DNA of 37,846 nucleotides from Promethearchaeota archaeon (GCA_016839915.1 JAEOTH010000092.1:1-37846), one strand, 5' to 3'. Counted from the stretch's first letter, positions 1 to 8,362 are shown. Numbers and translations are program-made. Notes: generated from the sequence alone by a model not told the origin.

Positions 1-8
1 AGTTCTTG

Positions 9-617
9 ATGAAAAAAGAATACACTGATTATCTTAGCCGTGAAGAATTTTTGCACTGTATATTGGAAGACGAGGATGAGGTACAATTTTTGCTTGAAAT
101 TGAAAAAATAAATGATATAACGTTCTATTTAGAAAAAGAATTATCGGGGGAGTATAATAATTTCATAATTGAAAATAAACATATAGTGGGCCTAGATATC
201 TTTAACTTAGACGTAAGCGAAGCCTTACCCTCAATAGGTAATTTAAAATTCTTAAAAAGACTCTATCTTATGGGTAAAAATCTAGAGGTGCTTCCAGACT
301 CAATAGGAGAATTAGAAAGACTTGAAATGTTGAATCTAGTAAACAACCAACTTACTGAATTCCCAAGAATTATCAAAAAATTAAAATTATTAAATAAACT
401 AAATCTCGGCAGTAACAATATTAAAGTTGTAACCAAAGAAATAACCAGTTTAAAGAACCTTAAAAAATTAAGGCTATATGATAACAATATCTCCGAAATT
501 CCATCTATGGAGAGTTTAAATTCACTAATTCTTATAGATCTAAGCAATAACCCAATAAATATCGAATCTAAGGCTTTAAAAGAATTAAAAAATCGAGGGA
601 TAAAAATAATAATATAA
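9..617 (+). CDS. Leucine-rich repeat protein
   Basis: About six leucine-rich repeats occupy residues ~58-190, with the consensus L..L.L..N.(I/L)..(I/L)P, for example LEMLNLVNNQLTEFP and LKKLRLYDNNISEIP. The first ~55 residues are a charged, non-repeat N-terminal part. There is no signal peptide or membrane segment, so it is probably a cytosolic protein-binding scaffold; the ligand cannot be told from sequence. LRR proteins of this plant/Ras-associated type are common in Asgard genomes beside small GTPases, but a link to a GTPase here is inference. The start is uncertain: a TTG at 6 directly precedes the ATG at 9, and the frame is open to the window edge, so the N-terminus may lie outside. It converges with the minus-strand gene at 627. 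Confidence 0.85.
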   Translation: MKKEYTDYLSREEFLHCILEDEDEVQFLLEIEKINDITFYLEKELSGEYNNFIIENKHIVGLDIFNLDVSEALPSIGNLKFLKRLYLMGKNLEVLPDSIGELERLEMLNLVNNQLTEFPRIIKKLKLLNKLNLGSNNIKVVTKEITSLKNLKKLRLYDNNISEIPSMESLNSLILIDLSNNPINIESKALKELKNRGIKIII

Positions 618-626
618 TAAAAAAGT

Positions 627-1076
627 TTAAGCTACAAGTTTCCTGGTTAAATATTCAACATCAACACCAAACCTTTGTAAAAAAAGCTCTTTTAATCTAC
701 CCTCACCTAATATATTACCATCAGTATCCATGAAAGAGTTAACTCCCGATTTGTAATCAGGGAGCAAGTAAAATGGAATATATGCATTTGCATCATTCCA
801 AACATTTCCTTTATTCCAATCTTTCTGCCATGCATAATAACTACTTTCGGCTTGTTGAGTCAGTGAAATAGCACCCCAACCACCATAAGAAGTCAATGAC
901 TTAATGTAATCCAGTGTAAATAACTTTGTGAGCGTCGCAGCCAGAACAACATCCGTCCCTCGGGCATCCTCAGCCTTGACTATTATAAATGCCTGATACT
1001 TTACCATATAATAGACGATTGAGAATAATTTACTCCTCAGTAGCTCTGCATTGTCTAAATCTTCATTTGTGATCAA
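627..1076 (-). CDS. Orphan protein of 149 residues
   Basis: I do not recognise this family. The protein is soluble-looking, with a hydrophobic, mixed alpha/beta N-terminal part (FSIVYYMVKYQAFIIVKAED), an aromatic-rich middle (SYGGWGAISLTQQ, SYYAWQKDWNKGNVWNDANA) and a C-terminal segment ending FGVDVEYLTRKLVA. It has no cysteines or obvious catalytic motif. The only nearby start is a TTG at 1076 with no clear Shine-Dalgarno; the frame stays open to a stop at 1149-1151 but the extra residues do not look coding. Its base composition is less AT-rich than most neighbours, as is that of the Roadblock gene upstream on the same strand, so the two may be co-transcribed. Truncation at the 5' end is possible because the 123-bp gap upstream holds an odd ORF-like fragment. 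Confidence 0.6.
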   Translation of the reverse strand: MITNEDLDNAELLRSKLFSIVYYMVKYQAFIIVKAEDARGTDVVLAATLTKLFTLDYIKSLTSYGGWGAISLTQQAESSYYAWQKDWNKGNVWNDANAYIPFYLLPDYKSGVNSFMDTDGNILGEGRLKELFLQRFGVDVEYLTRKLVA

Positions 1077-1199
1077 GACCGAAATGAAAGAGGAGCGGAT
1101 GATCCTTGATAATTTACATCGATTTTGTTTAGATTGCGAAAGAGAGATTTATGATCATCACTATGATTCTTTTGAAAAGTGGTATGAATATTCGGATTT

Positions 1200-1577
1200 T
1201 TATATTAATTTTGCGATTTTTTCACACGTTCGCTTACAGTCTAAAAATATTAATCCCAATCTTACATCTTTCGTAGTAGAAACAGTTAATACGGCATTCG
1301 GGCCAGCCTGTAGTACCAAAAGATATCCATCGCTTCCCTTAACATAGAGCTGATCAAACTCACCTTTTTCCATCTCGATAACAGACCGTTCGGCTAAGGA
1401 GAGCAATGCAGCTGTCATAGCAGCAATCCTCGTCTCATCGACTCCTTGAGGAAGAGCAGAAGCAATGGGAAGCCCTTCAGCAGAAACTATTGCAGCAGCT
1501 TTCACTTCTGGGATCGCTGCGAGGAGTTTTTTAAGAATATCATCAAGATTTTCTGTAGTTGGTTCCAAAGGAATCAT
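1200..1577 (-). CDS. Roadblock/LC7 domain protein (MglB-like)
   Basis: A single Roadblock/LC7 domain fills the 125 residues. The pattern is clear: helix LDDILKKLLAAIPEVKAAAI, strand pair SAEGLPIASALPQG, long helix TRIAAMTAALLSLAERSV, then YVKGSDGYLLVLQAG and the closing helix GLIFLDCKRTCEKIAKLI. Proteins of this family dimerise and act as scaffolds or regulators of Ras-like GTPases (MglB for MglA in bacteria, LAMTOR/Ragulator for Rag in eukaryotes). Which GTPase it serves here is not shown, though four are within this window. The ATG at 1577 has no upstream Shine-Dalgarno and may be read from a short leader. The gene is less AT-rich than its surroundings, which may reflect high expression. 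Confidence 0.92.
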   Translation of the reverse strand: MIPLEPTTENLDDILKKLLAAIPEVKAAAIVSAEGLPIASALPQGVDETRIAAMTAALLSLAERSVIEMEKGEFDQLYVKGSDGYLLVLQAGPNAVLTVSTTKDVRLGLIFLDCKRTCEKIAKLI

Positions 1578-1613
1578 TTTTTTATGTAATTTTTAATAAG
1601 GTAATTATTTGAG

Positions 1614-1654
1614 GATATAATTTTGATATAATCTTACTATATTAGATATAATTT
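1614..1654. repeat. Three short GATATAAT direct repeats upstream of the Roadblock gene
   Basis: The octamer GATATAAT occurs at 1614, 1625 and 1645 within the very AT-rich 230-bp gap between the Roadblock gene and the URO-D gene. On the minus strand each reads ATTATATC, which resembles an archaeal TATA element, and the copies lie ~40-75 bases upstream of the Roadblock start. They may be promoter elements or a binding site, or chance in sequence of this composition. Confidence 0.25.
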
Positions 1655-1809
1655 ACTTATTTTAATTTTATTTATTTTTTTTTATTTCTTATTCTCTAAT
1701 AAATTATATTATTATTTCTTTATTAATTAATTTTAGAAATTTTGAGAATATACTGCCTTAAAGCTGTTATTATTTTTTATTTTTCTTATATTTGAAGAAA
1801 GTATCAAAA

Positions 1810-2865
1810 TTAATATTTAAATATTTTAGTCGTTTCTATCATTGCATTAATATTCTTAGGTATACATTTTGCATTAATTTGTTGAGTCGGTGAAACCACT
1901 AGAGAACAATTATACTTCTTTGCCCCTTTAATTAGTTTTCTAGAATAATCTCTTACTTGCTGTTGTGTGCCAAAAGATAGGAGGCTCATGTCTAAGTTTC
2001 CAATAAAACAAATTTGATTTCGAAACTCTTTGAAAAGACTAAATATATTCACACCTGCATTGGGTTCTAAACTTTGAACTGCATCAAAGCCTAAGTCAAT
2101 GAAAACCCCAATCATATCAGAGATATACCCATCAGAATGAATAATAATTTTGTGTTTTTTTTCATGTATCAATCCAATAATTTCTTCATATACTTTAAAG
2201 AATAATTTTCGCCATAGTTCTAATGGTAGGAATGTTCTATTTTTATATCCATAATCATCTGCTATTATAAATATTTTAGCTCCTGTTGCTTGTAGTACTT
2301 TAATTAACTTTTTTACATAATCCGAGAAAAACAATACTATTTGTTCGATAAACTTAAAGTTATTTCTTTTTAAACTTTTAGCAAAATAATAAAAACCCAT
2401 TGATTGCCAAGTCTTTTCAAACAGACCAGGCAAAGAGAATACAAATTCTAAATTTTCTATTGATTTTTGTAAAAATTCTTTTAACTCATTGCATTTTTCT
2501 TTAGAAGGGAGCTTAAGATATTCCCAATCTTGTATTACTTTTTCATTTTTAAAAACACCCTCCCATAGATACCATTCACCTTTATAGACGCGGCCCCAAC
2601 CATCCACTCTTCTATCATCACTTAACTTATAACCTCCTTCTCCTCGTCGAAAATCCCATATAGAAATTGCATCAAATCCCATCTGTTCAATTATGTTGTA
2701 ATTCTTTTTAATTAAGATTAAGTCTCCAGATTCAGTTTTAAGATTAAATTGATCTATATAATTGGCAATAAACTCTAGTTCAGGGTATCCTGTACAATAT
2801 AAAGGAATTCTGGGTGTTAAATCTTTAGACAATGTTTTAAGAAAACTGTTTCTATGAGACGTCAT
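1810..2865 (-). CDS. Uroporphyrinogen decarboxylase-family protein (URO-D / methyltransferase MtaA-like)
   Basis: The 351 residues fit a single URO-D TIM barrel. Recognisable parts are GAKIFIIADDYGYKNRTFL (strand with Asp pair), KIIIHSDGYISDMIGVFIDL, GFDAVQSLEPNAGVN, and CFIGNLDMSLLSFGTQQQV, followed by the terminal SPTQQINAKCIPKNI segment. This family includes heme-pathway decarboxylases, corrinoid methyltransferases (MtaA/MtbA) and many archaeal members of unknown substrate. The His of HSDG is in the place where methyltransferases hold a zinc ligand, but the His-x-Cys arrangement is missing, so I would not call it a CoM methyltransferase. No corrinoid protein gene lies beside it. It diverges from the membrane protein at 2936 across a 70-bp gap. 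Confidence 0.8.
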   Translation of the reverse strand: MTSHRNSFLKTLSKDLTPRIPLYCTGYPELEFIANYIDQFNLKTESGDLILIKKNYNIIEQMGFDAISIWDFRRGEGGYKLSDDRRVDGWGRVYKGEWYLWEGVFKNEKVIQDWEYLKLPSKEKCNELKEFLQKSIENLEFVFSLPGLFEKTWQSMGFYYFAKSLKRNNFKFIEQIVLFFSDYVKKLIKVLQATGAKIFIIADDYGYKNRTFLPLELWRKLFFKVYEEIIGLIHEKKHKIIIHSDGYISDMIGVFIDLGFDAVQSLEPNAGVNIFSLFKEFRNQICFIGNLDMSLLSFGTQQQVRDYSRKLIKGAKKYNCSLVVSPTQQINAKCIPKNINAMIETTKIFKY

Positions 2866-2935
2866 TATAATGCGAAATTAATTATTAGATTATAAATTAT
2901 TTCAATAATTAATATAATTCTTGTTAAGAGTAATT

Positions 2936-4084
2936 ATGAATTACTGGGAAGTTATTGGTGAACTTTATAATATCACTTTATCTCTTTCTTTTTTTATCCT
3001 AATGATTTTAATGTTTTATATTGGGCGAAAAGGAATAAAAGCAAATAATAAATATGGTGGAAATTCAACGATACTATGTGGTATTTGTTTCTTAATTTTT
3101 GGATATTATAATTCTGTTGGGAGATTTTTCCCCTATCCATATAATGGATTTATGGTATGGTGGATAGGGTTTGTATTAATATTCAGTTTTGCTTTTTTTG
3201 CGATGATCAAAAGGGTAAAAAGAAAAATTGAATCAGAGAAAGAAGGCCTAAAATCAGTAAGAAGTAAAAAACCAGTCTTAAGAAGATATGTCGAGAATAT
3301 AACTCAAGATAATCCATATAGAGAAGATATAAATTTTAAGATGGAACTGATTAGGAAAAGTTTTCATTTAATGGGCTTACTTCTTGTTTTGGCATATTTC
3401 GGTTTTTTTAATCTTCTTTTTCCATTAACCCGTATAATTAGTGATAGTGTTATTGTTTTAATTCATGATATTCAACCCGCGTATGAAGCAATTTGGGGAC
3501 CAATTGGATTGTATCCATTTGGTTTTGGAGATCCTGAGGCAGTAATTTATCTTACAATGATGGCCTTAATTGGTGCCTTAATGTTTGCTATAATTTCTGA
3601 TTTAATTAGAAACATATGGGGTCCAGAATATTCAATATTCAATTTTTTAACTCGATCAATGTTAAGAAATAAAGAGTTAAATGCTGCAGGACCACAAATT
3701 TACATAATTACAGGATTTATTTTTTCGTACATGCTAGTTATGACAGGTGTAGTTCATGTTTTGGCATTTTTTGCAGGTATTCTTATCGCATGTCTTTCAG
3801 ATGCTGCGGCAGCATTAATTGGACGAAAATATGGAAAACATAAGGTAAAAGTAAGAAGTAAAGAAACTAAATCAGTAGAAGGTTTTATCGCGGGAGTAGT
3901 CGTTGCATATATAATTGGATTAATAGTTATAGGACCAGTGTATGCTATAATTGGAGCTTTTATTTTCTTTCTAACGGATTATTTTCCTATATATACTGCT
4001 GATAACATTTTAAACCCAATATTTATTCCTATAGGGATACAACTTTTTATATTTTTATTAGGATTACCAGTAGGATGGTTATAA
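2936..4084 (+). CDS. CTP-dependent lipid kinase-like membrane protein (dolichol kinase/SEC59 family)
   Basis: This is a polytopic membrane protein with about nine hydrophobic segments. The C-terminal third carries the signature of the SEC59/Dgk1/phytol kinase family, SDAAAALIGRKYGKHKVKV followed by TKSVEGFIAGVVVAY; enzymes of this family use CTP to phosphorylate a lipid alcohol such as dolichol, diacylglycerol or phytol. The N-terminal half (three membrane spans and a basic loop, KRVKRKIESEKEGLKS) is extra relative to the short bacterial forms. The ATG at 2936 is preferred to an upstream TTG at 2921. Its 3' end overlaps or abuts the HAD phosphatase gene, suggesting co-translation and perhaps opposite reactions in polyprenol or archaeal lipid metabolism (inference). 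The lipid substrate cannot be read from sequence. Confidence 0.8.
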   Translation: MNYWEVIGELYNITLSLSFFILMILMFYIGRKGIKANNKYGGNSTILCGICFLIFGYYNSVGRFFPYPYNGFMVWWIGFVLIFSFAFFAMIKRVKRKIESEKEGLKSVRSKKPVLRRYVENITQDNPYREDINFKMELIRKSFHLMGLLLVLAYFGFFNLLFPLTRIISDSVIVLIHDIQPAYEAIWGPIGLYPFGFGDPEAVIYLTMMALIGALMFAIISDLIRNIWGPEYSIFNFLTRSMLRNKELNAAGPQIYIITGFIFSYMLVMTGVVHVLAFFAGILIACLSDAAAALIGRKYGKHKVKVRSKETKSVEGFIAGVVVAYIIGLIVIGPVYAIIGAFIFFLTDYFPIYTADNILNPIFIPIGIQLFIFLLGLPVGWL

Positions 4085-4935
4085 CTTTTAAAATGCGAGA
4101 ACTAATTGATGATCTGAAGGATATAAAATTAGCTATTTTTGATTTAGATGGTGTAATTTATCGTGGAAAAGCATTAATTCCCAATGTAGATAAAGTAATC
4201 AAAGAACTAAAAGAAAACTCCGTAAGAGTAGTATATAATTCAAATAATTCTACTGCTACAAGGCAAACTTATGTAGAAAGGCTGGAAAAATATAATATAA
4301 CAAGCAAGATTTCTGACTTTTATACTAGTGCCTCAATAACTGCTGCTGAAATAACGAAAATAAAGAAAAAAGCAAAAATTTTTGTGATTGGAGAAAGGGG
4401 ATTAAGATCAGAACTAAAATCCCAAGGACATGAAGTAATAGAAAAAGTCTCGAATTGCAATGATATTGACTTCGTCATTGTGGGGCTTGACAGAGAATTC
4501 AAATACAAAAATTTAGCTATTGCTCAACAATGTATTTTAGAGGGGAGTGCCCAATTTTATGCTACAAATACAGATTCAACCTTACCAGTTGCTCATGGTC
4601 TTGAACCTGGAGCTGGCGTGATGGTGAATGCTCTTAAAACATGTACAGACAAAGACCCAGAAAGAATTTTTGGAAAACCAGAACCTTTTGGTATAAGAAT
4701 GATTTTAAATGATATTCAAATTCCTGCTGAGAATGCGTGCATTTTTGGAGATCGCCTGAACACTGATATTTTAGCTGGCAATCGAGCAGGGATAACTACT
4801 ATTGCAGTCTTAACTGGAGTTACCACTATGAAAATGATTAACGATTTAAAATCTAAATTTGAAAAATCAAGAGGAATTGATGTTAATTTAATTCCTGATA
4901 TAGTGATTAATAAATTAGATGATATTTTTAGATAA
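4075..4935 (+). CDS. HAD-superfamily phosphatase, NagD/4-nitrophenylphosphatase type (class IIA)
   Basis: All HAD motifs are present: motif I FDLDGVIYRG (nucleophile and acid Asp), motif II YNSNNS, the class IIA cap domain in the middle (KAKIFVIGERGLRSEL, DIDFVIVGLDREFKYKNLA, ATNTDSTLP), motif III GKPEPFG and motif IV FGDRLNTDILAGNRAG. The family removes phosphate from small substrates such as phosphoglycolate, glycerol phosphate or nucleoside monophosphates. The ATG at 4075 overlaps the lipid-kinase-like gene by 10 bases; an ATG at 4093, nine bases after that gene's stop, is an equally reasonable start. Such overlap suggests translational coupling. A role as sn-glycerol phosphate or polyprenyl phosphate phosphatase is only a guess from the neighbour. 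Confidence 0.88.
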   Translation: MVITFKMRELIDDLKDIKLAIFDLDGVIYRGKALIPNVDKVIKELKENSVRVVYNSNNSTATRQTYVERLEKYNITSKISDFYTSASITAAEITKIKKKAKIFVIGERGLRSELKSQGHEVIEKVSNCNDIDFVIVGLDREFKYKNLAIAQQCILEGSAQFYATNTDSTLPVAHGLEPGAGVMVNALKTCTDKDPERIFGKPEPFGIRMILNDIQIPAENACIFGDRLNTDILAGNRAGITTIAVLTGVTTMKMINDLKSKFEKSRGIDVNLIPDIVINKLDDIFR

Positions 4936-4953
4936 TTCCAATTTTATTTTTAT

Positions 4954-5487
4954 TTATAGTAAACCTGCTTTCATCAACATTAATCGAGAAATTTCTTCGA
5001 AAATATCATCCACATTTTGACCATCTTTAGCAGAACACTCAAGATAACCAAATAGATTATTCTTTTTAGCTAATTCAAATGCCTCTTCTCTAGAAACTGC
5101 TCTTTTATATTCAAGATCTAGTTTGCTACCAACCATAAGGACTGGCATTTGGTGATTATCCCCTTTATAACCCATTTTAAATATTTCAATCCAATCGTTA
5201 AAATTTTTAAGACTAGTATATCTCGTAATATCAAACATAAAGATTCCTCCAGATGCCCCTACAACATAACTAGGCATAAGAAATCTAAATCTATCTTCCC
5301 CTGCAAAGTCCCAGATTTGTAAACTAACTCGTTTTCCATCAATATCAACTTTTTTTACATGGAAATCCACGCCTATCGTGATTACACTGTCACTCTTAAA
5401 AACACCAGTGAGATATCGGTTTATTAAAGTGGTTTTTCCAACACCGCCGTCTCCGAAAAAAACGATTTTAAACATCGCGTCAGCCAT
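4954..5487 (-). CDS. Ras/Rab-like small GTPase
   Basis: A compact G domain of 177 residues. G1 is GDGGVGKT (residues 12-19), switch I contains Thr37 in VITIGVDF, G3 is WDFAGED (60-65), G4 is GSKLD (120-124) and G5 is ECSAKDG (150-156). The ITIGVDF and WDFAGED blocks put it near the Rab/Ras branch. Two positions differ from the textbook: G3 has Glu where Ras has Gln61, and G4 begins with Ser rather than Asn. There is no C-terminal cysteine, so no prenyl anchor. A strong Shine-Dalgarno (AGGAG, complement of 5490-5494) lies a few bases before the ATG at 5487, fixing the start. It is transcribed away from the DUF362 gene and converges with the HAD gene. Confidence 0.95.
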   Translation of the reverse strand: MADAMFKIVFFGDGGVGKTTLINRYLTGVFKSDSVITIGVDFHVKKVDIDGKRVSLQIWDFAGEDRFRFLMPSYVVGASGGIFMFDITRYTSLKNFNDWIEIFKMGYKGDNHQMPVLMVGSKLDLEYKRAVSREEAFELAKKNNLFGYLECSAKDGQNVDDIFEEISRLMLMKAGLL

Positions 5488-5490
5488 TTT

Positions 5491-5496
5491 CTCCTG
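5491..5496 (-). promoter_or_regulatory. Shine-Dalgarno of the 177-residue GTPase
   Basis: On the minus strand the sequence GGCAGGAGAAAATG places an AGGAG core about five bases before the ATG at 5487. It decides this start over the in-frame ATG four codons later. Confidence 0.6.
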
Positions 5497-5713
5497 CCTT
5501 GCTGCTAGTTATTACAAAATCTATAATTTAAGTACCTTTTTCAAAATCAAAATATTTGTACAATTTTTAATAATAAAAATTTTTGAAATATCTTTTTTAA
5601 TAATTATAATATATTAGATTTTTAAAAATAATTGGATTTACTCAAATTTAAAATATTTATTACAATTAATAAGAAGAAATATCTAATATGGGAAAATAAA
5701 ATCGATAAAAATA

Positions 5714-6868
5714 ATGTCTACAAAAGTAAGTATAGTAAATGTAAATGATTATGAAAATATTCCCAAAGCCGTAGTTGGGGCAATTAAATTAGTTGAAGAT
5801 AATTTATCTTTTGATTTTTCTAACTCTAAACAAATTCTTTTAAAACCTAATTTACTTACATCAAAGAAAGAAGCGTGTACTCAACCAAGTTTTATTGAAG
5901 GTGTTATTTCTTATTTAAAAGAAAAGGGAGTGTCTATGACTAATGTTTACTTAGGAGACTCTCCAGGCCAATCCCAAAAGTTAGGTTCTGACGTTGCTAA
6001 AGAAATTGGAATTTATGAAATTTGTGAGACATATGGCATAAATTTTGTAGATTTTGAAAGTGGTACCCCAATAATTGAAGAAATTGATGAGGCTCTAAGA
6101 CTAAAAGAAATTCATGTTGCCAAGGTGGTTAAAGATTGTGACATTTTGATTAACCTTCCACGCTTAAAATCTCATTTGGAAGCAACTATGACAGGAGCAA
6201 TAAAAAATTATTGGGGCATTATCCCGGGAGGTTTAAAAGCTCATTATCATCTATATGGAAAAACAGCTGAACAATTTGGAGAAGTTCTTGCAGATAATTT
6301 TTCATGGATAGTAAAGAATAAGCCCAATAGATTAATAGTATACGATTTACAAGAGATTATGGAAGGCAGAATGGGTCCAGGTGGAGGAACAATGAAAACC
6401 TGGGATTTGATTCTTGTGGGAACAGATGAAGTAGCATTAGATTTAATAGCTCTAGAAATTGGTAAAATAAAAGTCAAAAACGTTCCTCATGTTAGAAATG
6501 CAATAGAGCGAAATTTTGGTATTGGAAATTTAGAAAATATTGATATTGTAGGAATGTCTCTTGAGGAAGCTAAAAAACAAACGCCTAAATTTCATGTGCC
6601 AGGAAATACGTTTACAAGTTTTATCGCTTATATGACAGGGCATATAGGATATAAAATAATCAAAAAAATTCCTAAATTAATTAAATCAAAGTGTGTGCAA
6701 TGCGGTGAATGCGCTCATAATTGTGCTTCAGAGGCAATTGAATTTGAAGAAAATAGTTTTCCGATATTTCTACGAAAGAAATGTATCTCTTGTTTTTGTT
6801 GCGCAGAGTTGTGTTCTGAAAGTGCGATTAAAGTAAAAACTAGAGGTTTAGCAGGATTATTCCATTAA
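5714..6868 (+). CDS. DUF362 protein with C-terminal double 4Fe-4S ferredoxin domain
   Basis: Residues ~1-300 are a DUF362 domain (QILLKPNLLTSKKEACTQPS, YLGDSPGQSQKLGSD, CDILINLPRLKSHLEATMTGA, IKNYWGIIPGG, VALDLIALEIG). Residues ~320-375 hold two cluster motifs: CVQCGECAHNCASEAI and CISCFCCAELCSESAI, each with the CxxCxxCxxxC pattern for a 4Fe-4S cluster. No membrane span is seen except a weak hydrophobic stretch before the ferredoxin part. Proteins of this architecture are widespread in anaerobic archaea and bacteria; most are uncharacterised, and electron transfer to or from the DUF362 domain is the likely role. The ATG at 5714 starts the protein at the usual place. The 3' end overlaps the convergent M20 gene by four bases. 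Confidence 0.9.
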   Translation: MSTKVSIVNVNDYENIPKAVVGAIKLVEDNLSFDFSNSKQILLKPNLLTSKKEACTQPSFIEGVISYLKEKGVSMTNVYLGDSPGQSQKLGSDVAKEIGIYEICETYGINFVDFESGTPIIEEIDEALRLKEIHVAKVVKDCDILINLPRLKSHLEATMTGAIKNYWGIIPGGLKAHYHLYGKTAEQFGEVLADNFSWIVKNKPNRLIVYDLQEIMEGRMGPGGGTMKTWDLILVGTDEVALDLIALEIGKIKVKNVPHVRNAIERNFGIGNLENIDIVGMSLEEAKKQTPKFHVPGNTFTSFIAYMTGHIGYKIIKKIPKLIKSKCVQCGECAHNCASEAIEFEENSFPIFLRKKCISCFCCAELCSESAIKVKTRGLAGLFH

Positions 6869-8286
6869 ATCCTATTTCTTTCTTCATATATCTTGGAATA
6901 TTCTCGTAGAAAATAATAATATGATAGTCTTGTATTAATTATTGAGTCTAATTGAATAAACTCATTTGCAGAATGAGCAAATCCGCCAATACCTAACCCT
7001 CCTGTAATAAATTCCAATCCCAATTCTTTTTGGATTTTACTTAATGGTGCTGCTGCTGCGCTTAATGGCCATACTTCAGTTGGGAATCCTAAAACCTCAG
7101 CACTCTTGACAAGGCTTTTCACAAGAGCCGAATCTTTTCTAATCCGTGAACTTTCATATCCAATATTTTTGGTTATTGCGATTTGAGATTTTGTACTTTT
7201 AGAAAATAAATCAACTTTTTCTTTAATTTCTTTAAAAATATCTTCAGTTGTTACATGATGAGCGAATCTAATATCTATGTTGCATATAGCATTATTGGGA
7301 ACATAATTTTTTGTTCCATTCTCCAAAAATCCTGACTTTAAAGTAGAAATATTGAAAGTAGGATTAAATAAATATGCTTTAAATGCTTTAAAAGGATCAT
7401 CTTCAATAATTTGTTCTATTCCCGCCTTTTTACTAATTTTTTTAAGGTCTAGCTCTTTTAAAAGGTTATCAATAAGGGATTGCTCATCATCCGAAAGTTC
7501 ATATGGCTTTTTCAAGCTATTAATCTGAAATTCATTATTGCTATAAATTGTATTAAGTAAAGATACTAGATCCGTTGGAGGATTAGGAATCATACCACTA
7601 AAAGCTGAATGAGGTTCTTTATTTTTTGAAGAAATTTTGATTGTTATTGATAAAATACCTTTATATCCTAATTTTAAAACAGATTTATTATTAAGATCTT
7701 GTTTTGTTGAGGGATAATAAGCATCAATACAATTTTTAAATAATTTTGTATGAGTTTGACTTTCAAGAAACTGTAATAGGGAATGTGAACCTTTTTCCTC
7801 TTCACCATCAAATAAGAGGACTAAGGAAATAGGCAAACTCTCTTTCTCTTTCAAAATTTTAACTATGTTCAAAAAACATAATAGTGGCGTTTTTGAATTA
7901 TAGGCACCCCTTGCTATAATACAGCTACCTAATTTATTAAGAGGTGAAGGTAGATTGGAAATTTCAGCTCCAAATGGATTGTTCCTCCATTCATTTATGT
8001 TGCTAATTGATTGAGTATCATACATCATATATATTAATAGCGATTCCTTGATTTTTCCTTTAACTTTAGCAAAGATTAAAGGATTAATTTTACCATTATA
8101 TTCATTAACTTCTTCAGAAAATTCTGAGATGTAAGAGATAAGATAACTTTTGGCTTTTGCTATCCCTTCAATATTGAGAGTCCAACTTGGAATTTTTAAG
8201 AATGGACGTAATTCATTTTCAATAAATTCCTCATTTGATCTTCTAATAAAATCAATTAAATTTATTTCAGAATTCGCTTTTTCCAT
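6865..8286 (-). CDS. M20-family metallohydrolase, variant active site
   Basis: The M20 peptidase/deacylase fold is recognisable over 473 residues: LLIYMMYDTQ (84-92), ARGAYNSKTPLLCFL (125-139), LLFDGEEEKGSHSLLQFL (157-174), the dimerisation domain in the middle (KISSKNKEPHSAFSGM onward), and the C-terminal GGLGIGGFAHSANEFIQLD with its conserved His. Two metal-binding positions are changed: the His of the GHYD motif is Met88, and the bridging Asp of RGAxD is Asn130. The catalytic Glu pair (162-163) is kept. The combination MYDxQ with RGAxNSK looks like a sub-branch rather than decay, since the rest of the protein is intact. It may be a one-metal enzyme or act on a different acyl-amino acid. 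It diverges from the Roadblock gene at 8363. Confidence 0.85.
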   Translation of the reverse strand: MEKANSEINLIDFIRRSNEEFIENELRPFLKIPSWTLNIEGIAKAKSYLISYISEFSEEVNEYNGKINPLIFAKVKGKIKESLLIYMMYDTQSISNINEWRNNPFGAEISNLPSPLNKLGSCIIARGAYNSKTPLLCFLNIVKILKEKESLPISLVLLFDGEEEKGSHSLLQFLESQTHTKLFKNCIDAYYPSTKQDLNNKSVLKLGYKGILSITIKISSKNKEPHSAFSGMIPNPPTDLVSLLNTIYSNNEFQINSLKKPYELSDDEQSLIDNLLKELDLKKISKKAGIEQIIEDDPFKAFKAYLFNPTFNISTLKSGFLENGTKNYVPNNAICNIDIRFAHHVTTEDIFKEIKEKVDLFSKSTKSQIAITKNIGYESSRIRKDSALVKSLVKSAEVLGFPTEVWPLSAAAAPLSKIQKELGLEFITGGLGIGGFAHSANEFIQLDSIINTRLSYYYFLREYSKIYEERNRI

Positions 8287-8362
8287 ATATAATATAATAA
8301 TTAAATAGTTTTATTTAATTGTCCATATTTATAGAAACTGAAAATTTTGTTATAGGAATTAA

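Noticed and set aside
1578..1809. Possible structured RNA or origin in the AT-rich gap
   Set aside because: Only short GATATAAT repeats and T-rich tracts are seen; there is no stable hairpin, no origin-type repeat set and no cdc6 gene nearby.
5378..5617. 79-residue plus-strand frame over the 5' end of the Rab-like GTPase
   Set aside because: Overlaps the P-loop codons of a clear GTPase, has no Shine-Dalgarno, and its tail is a low-complexity translation of AT-rich DNA.
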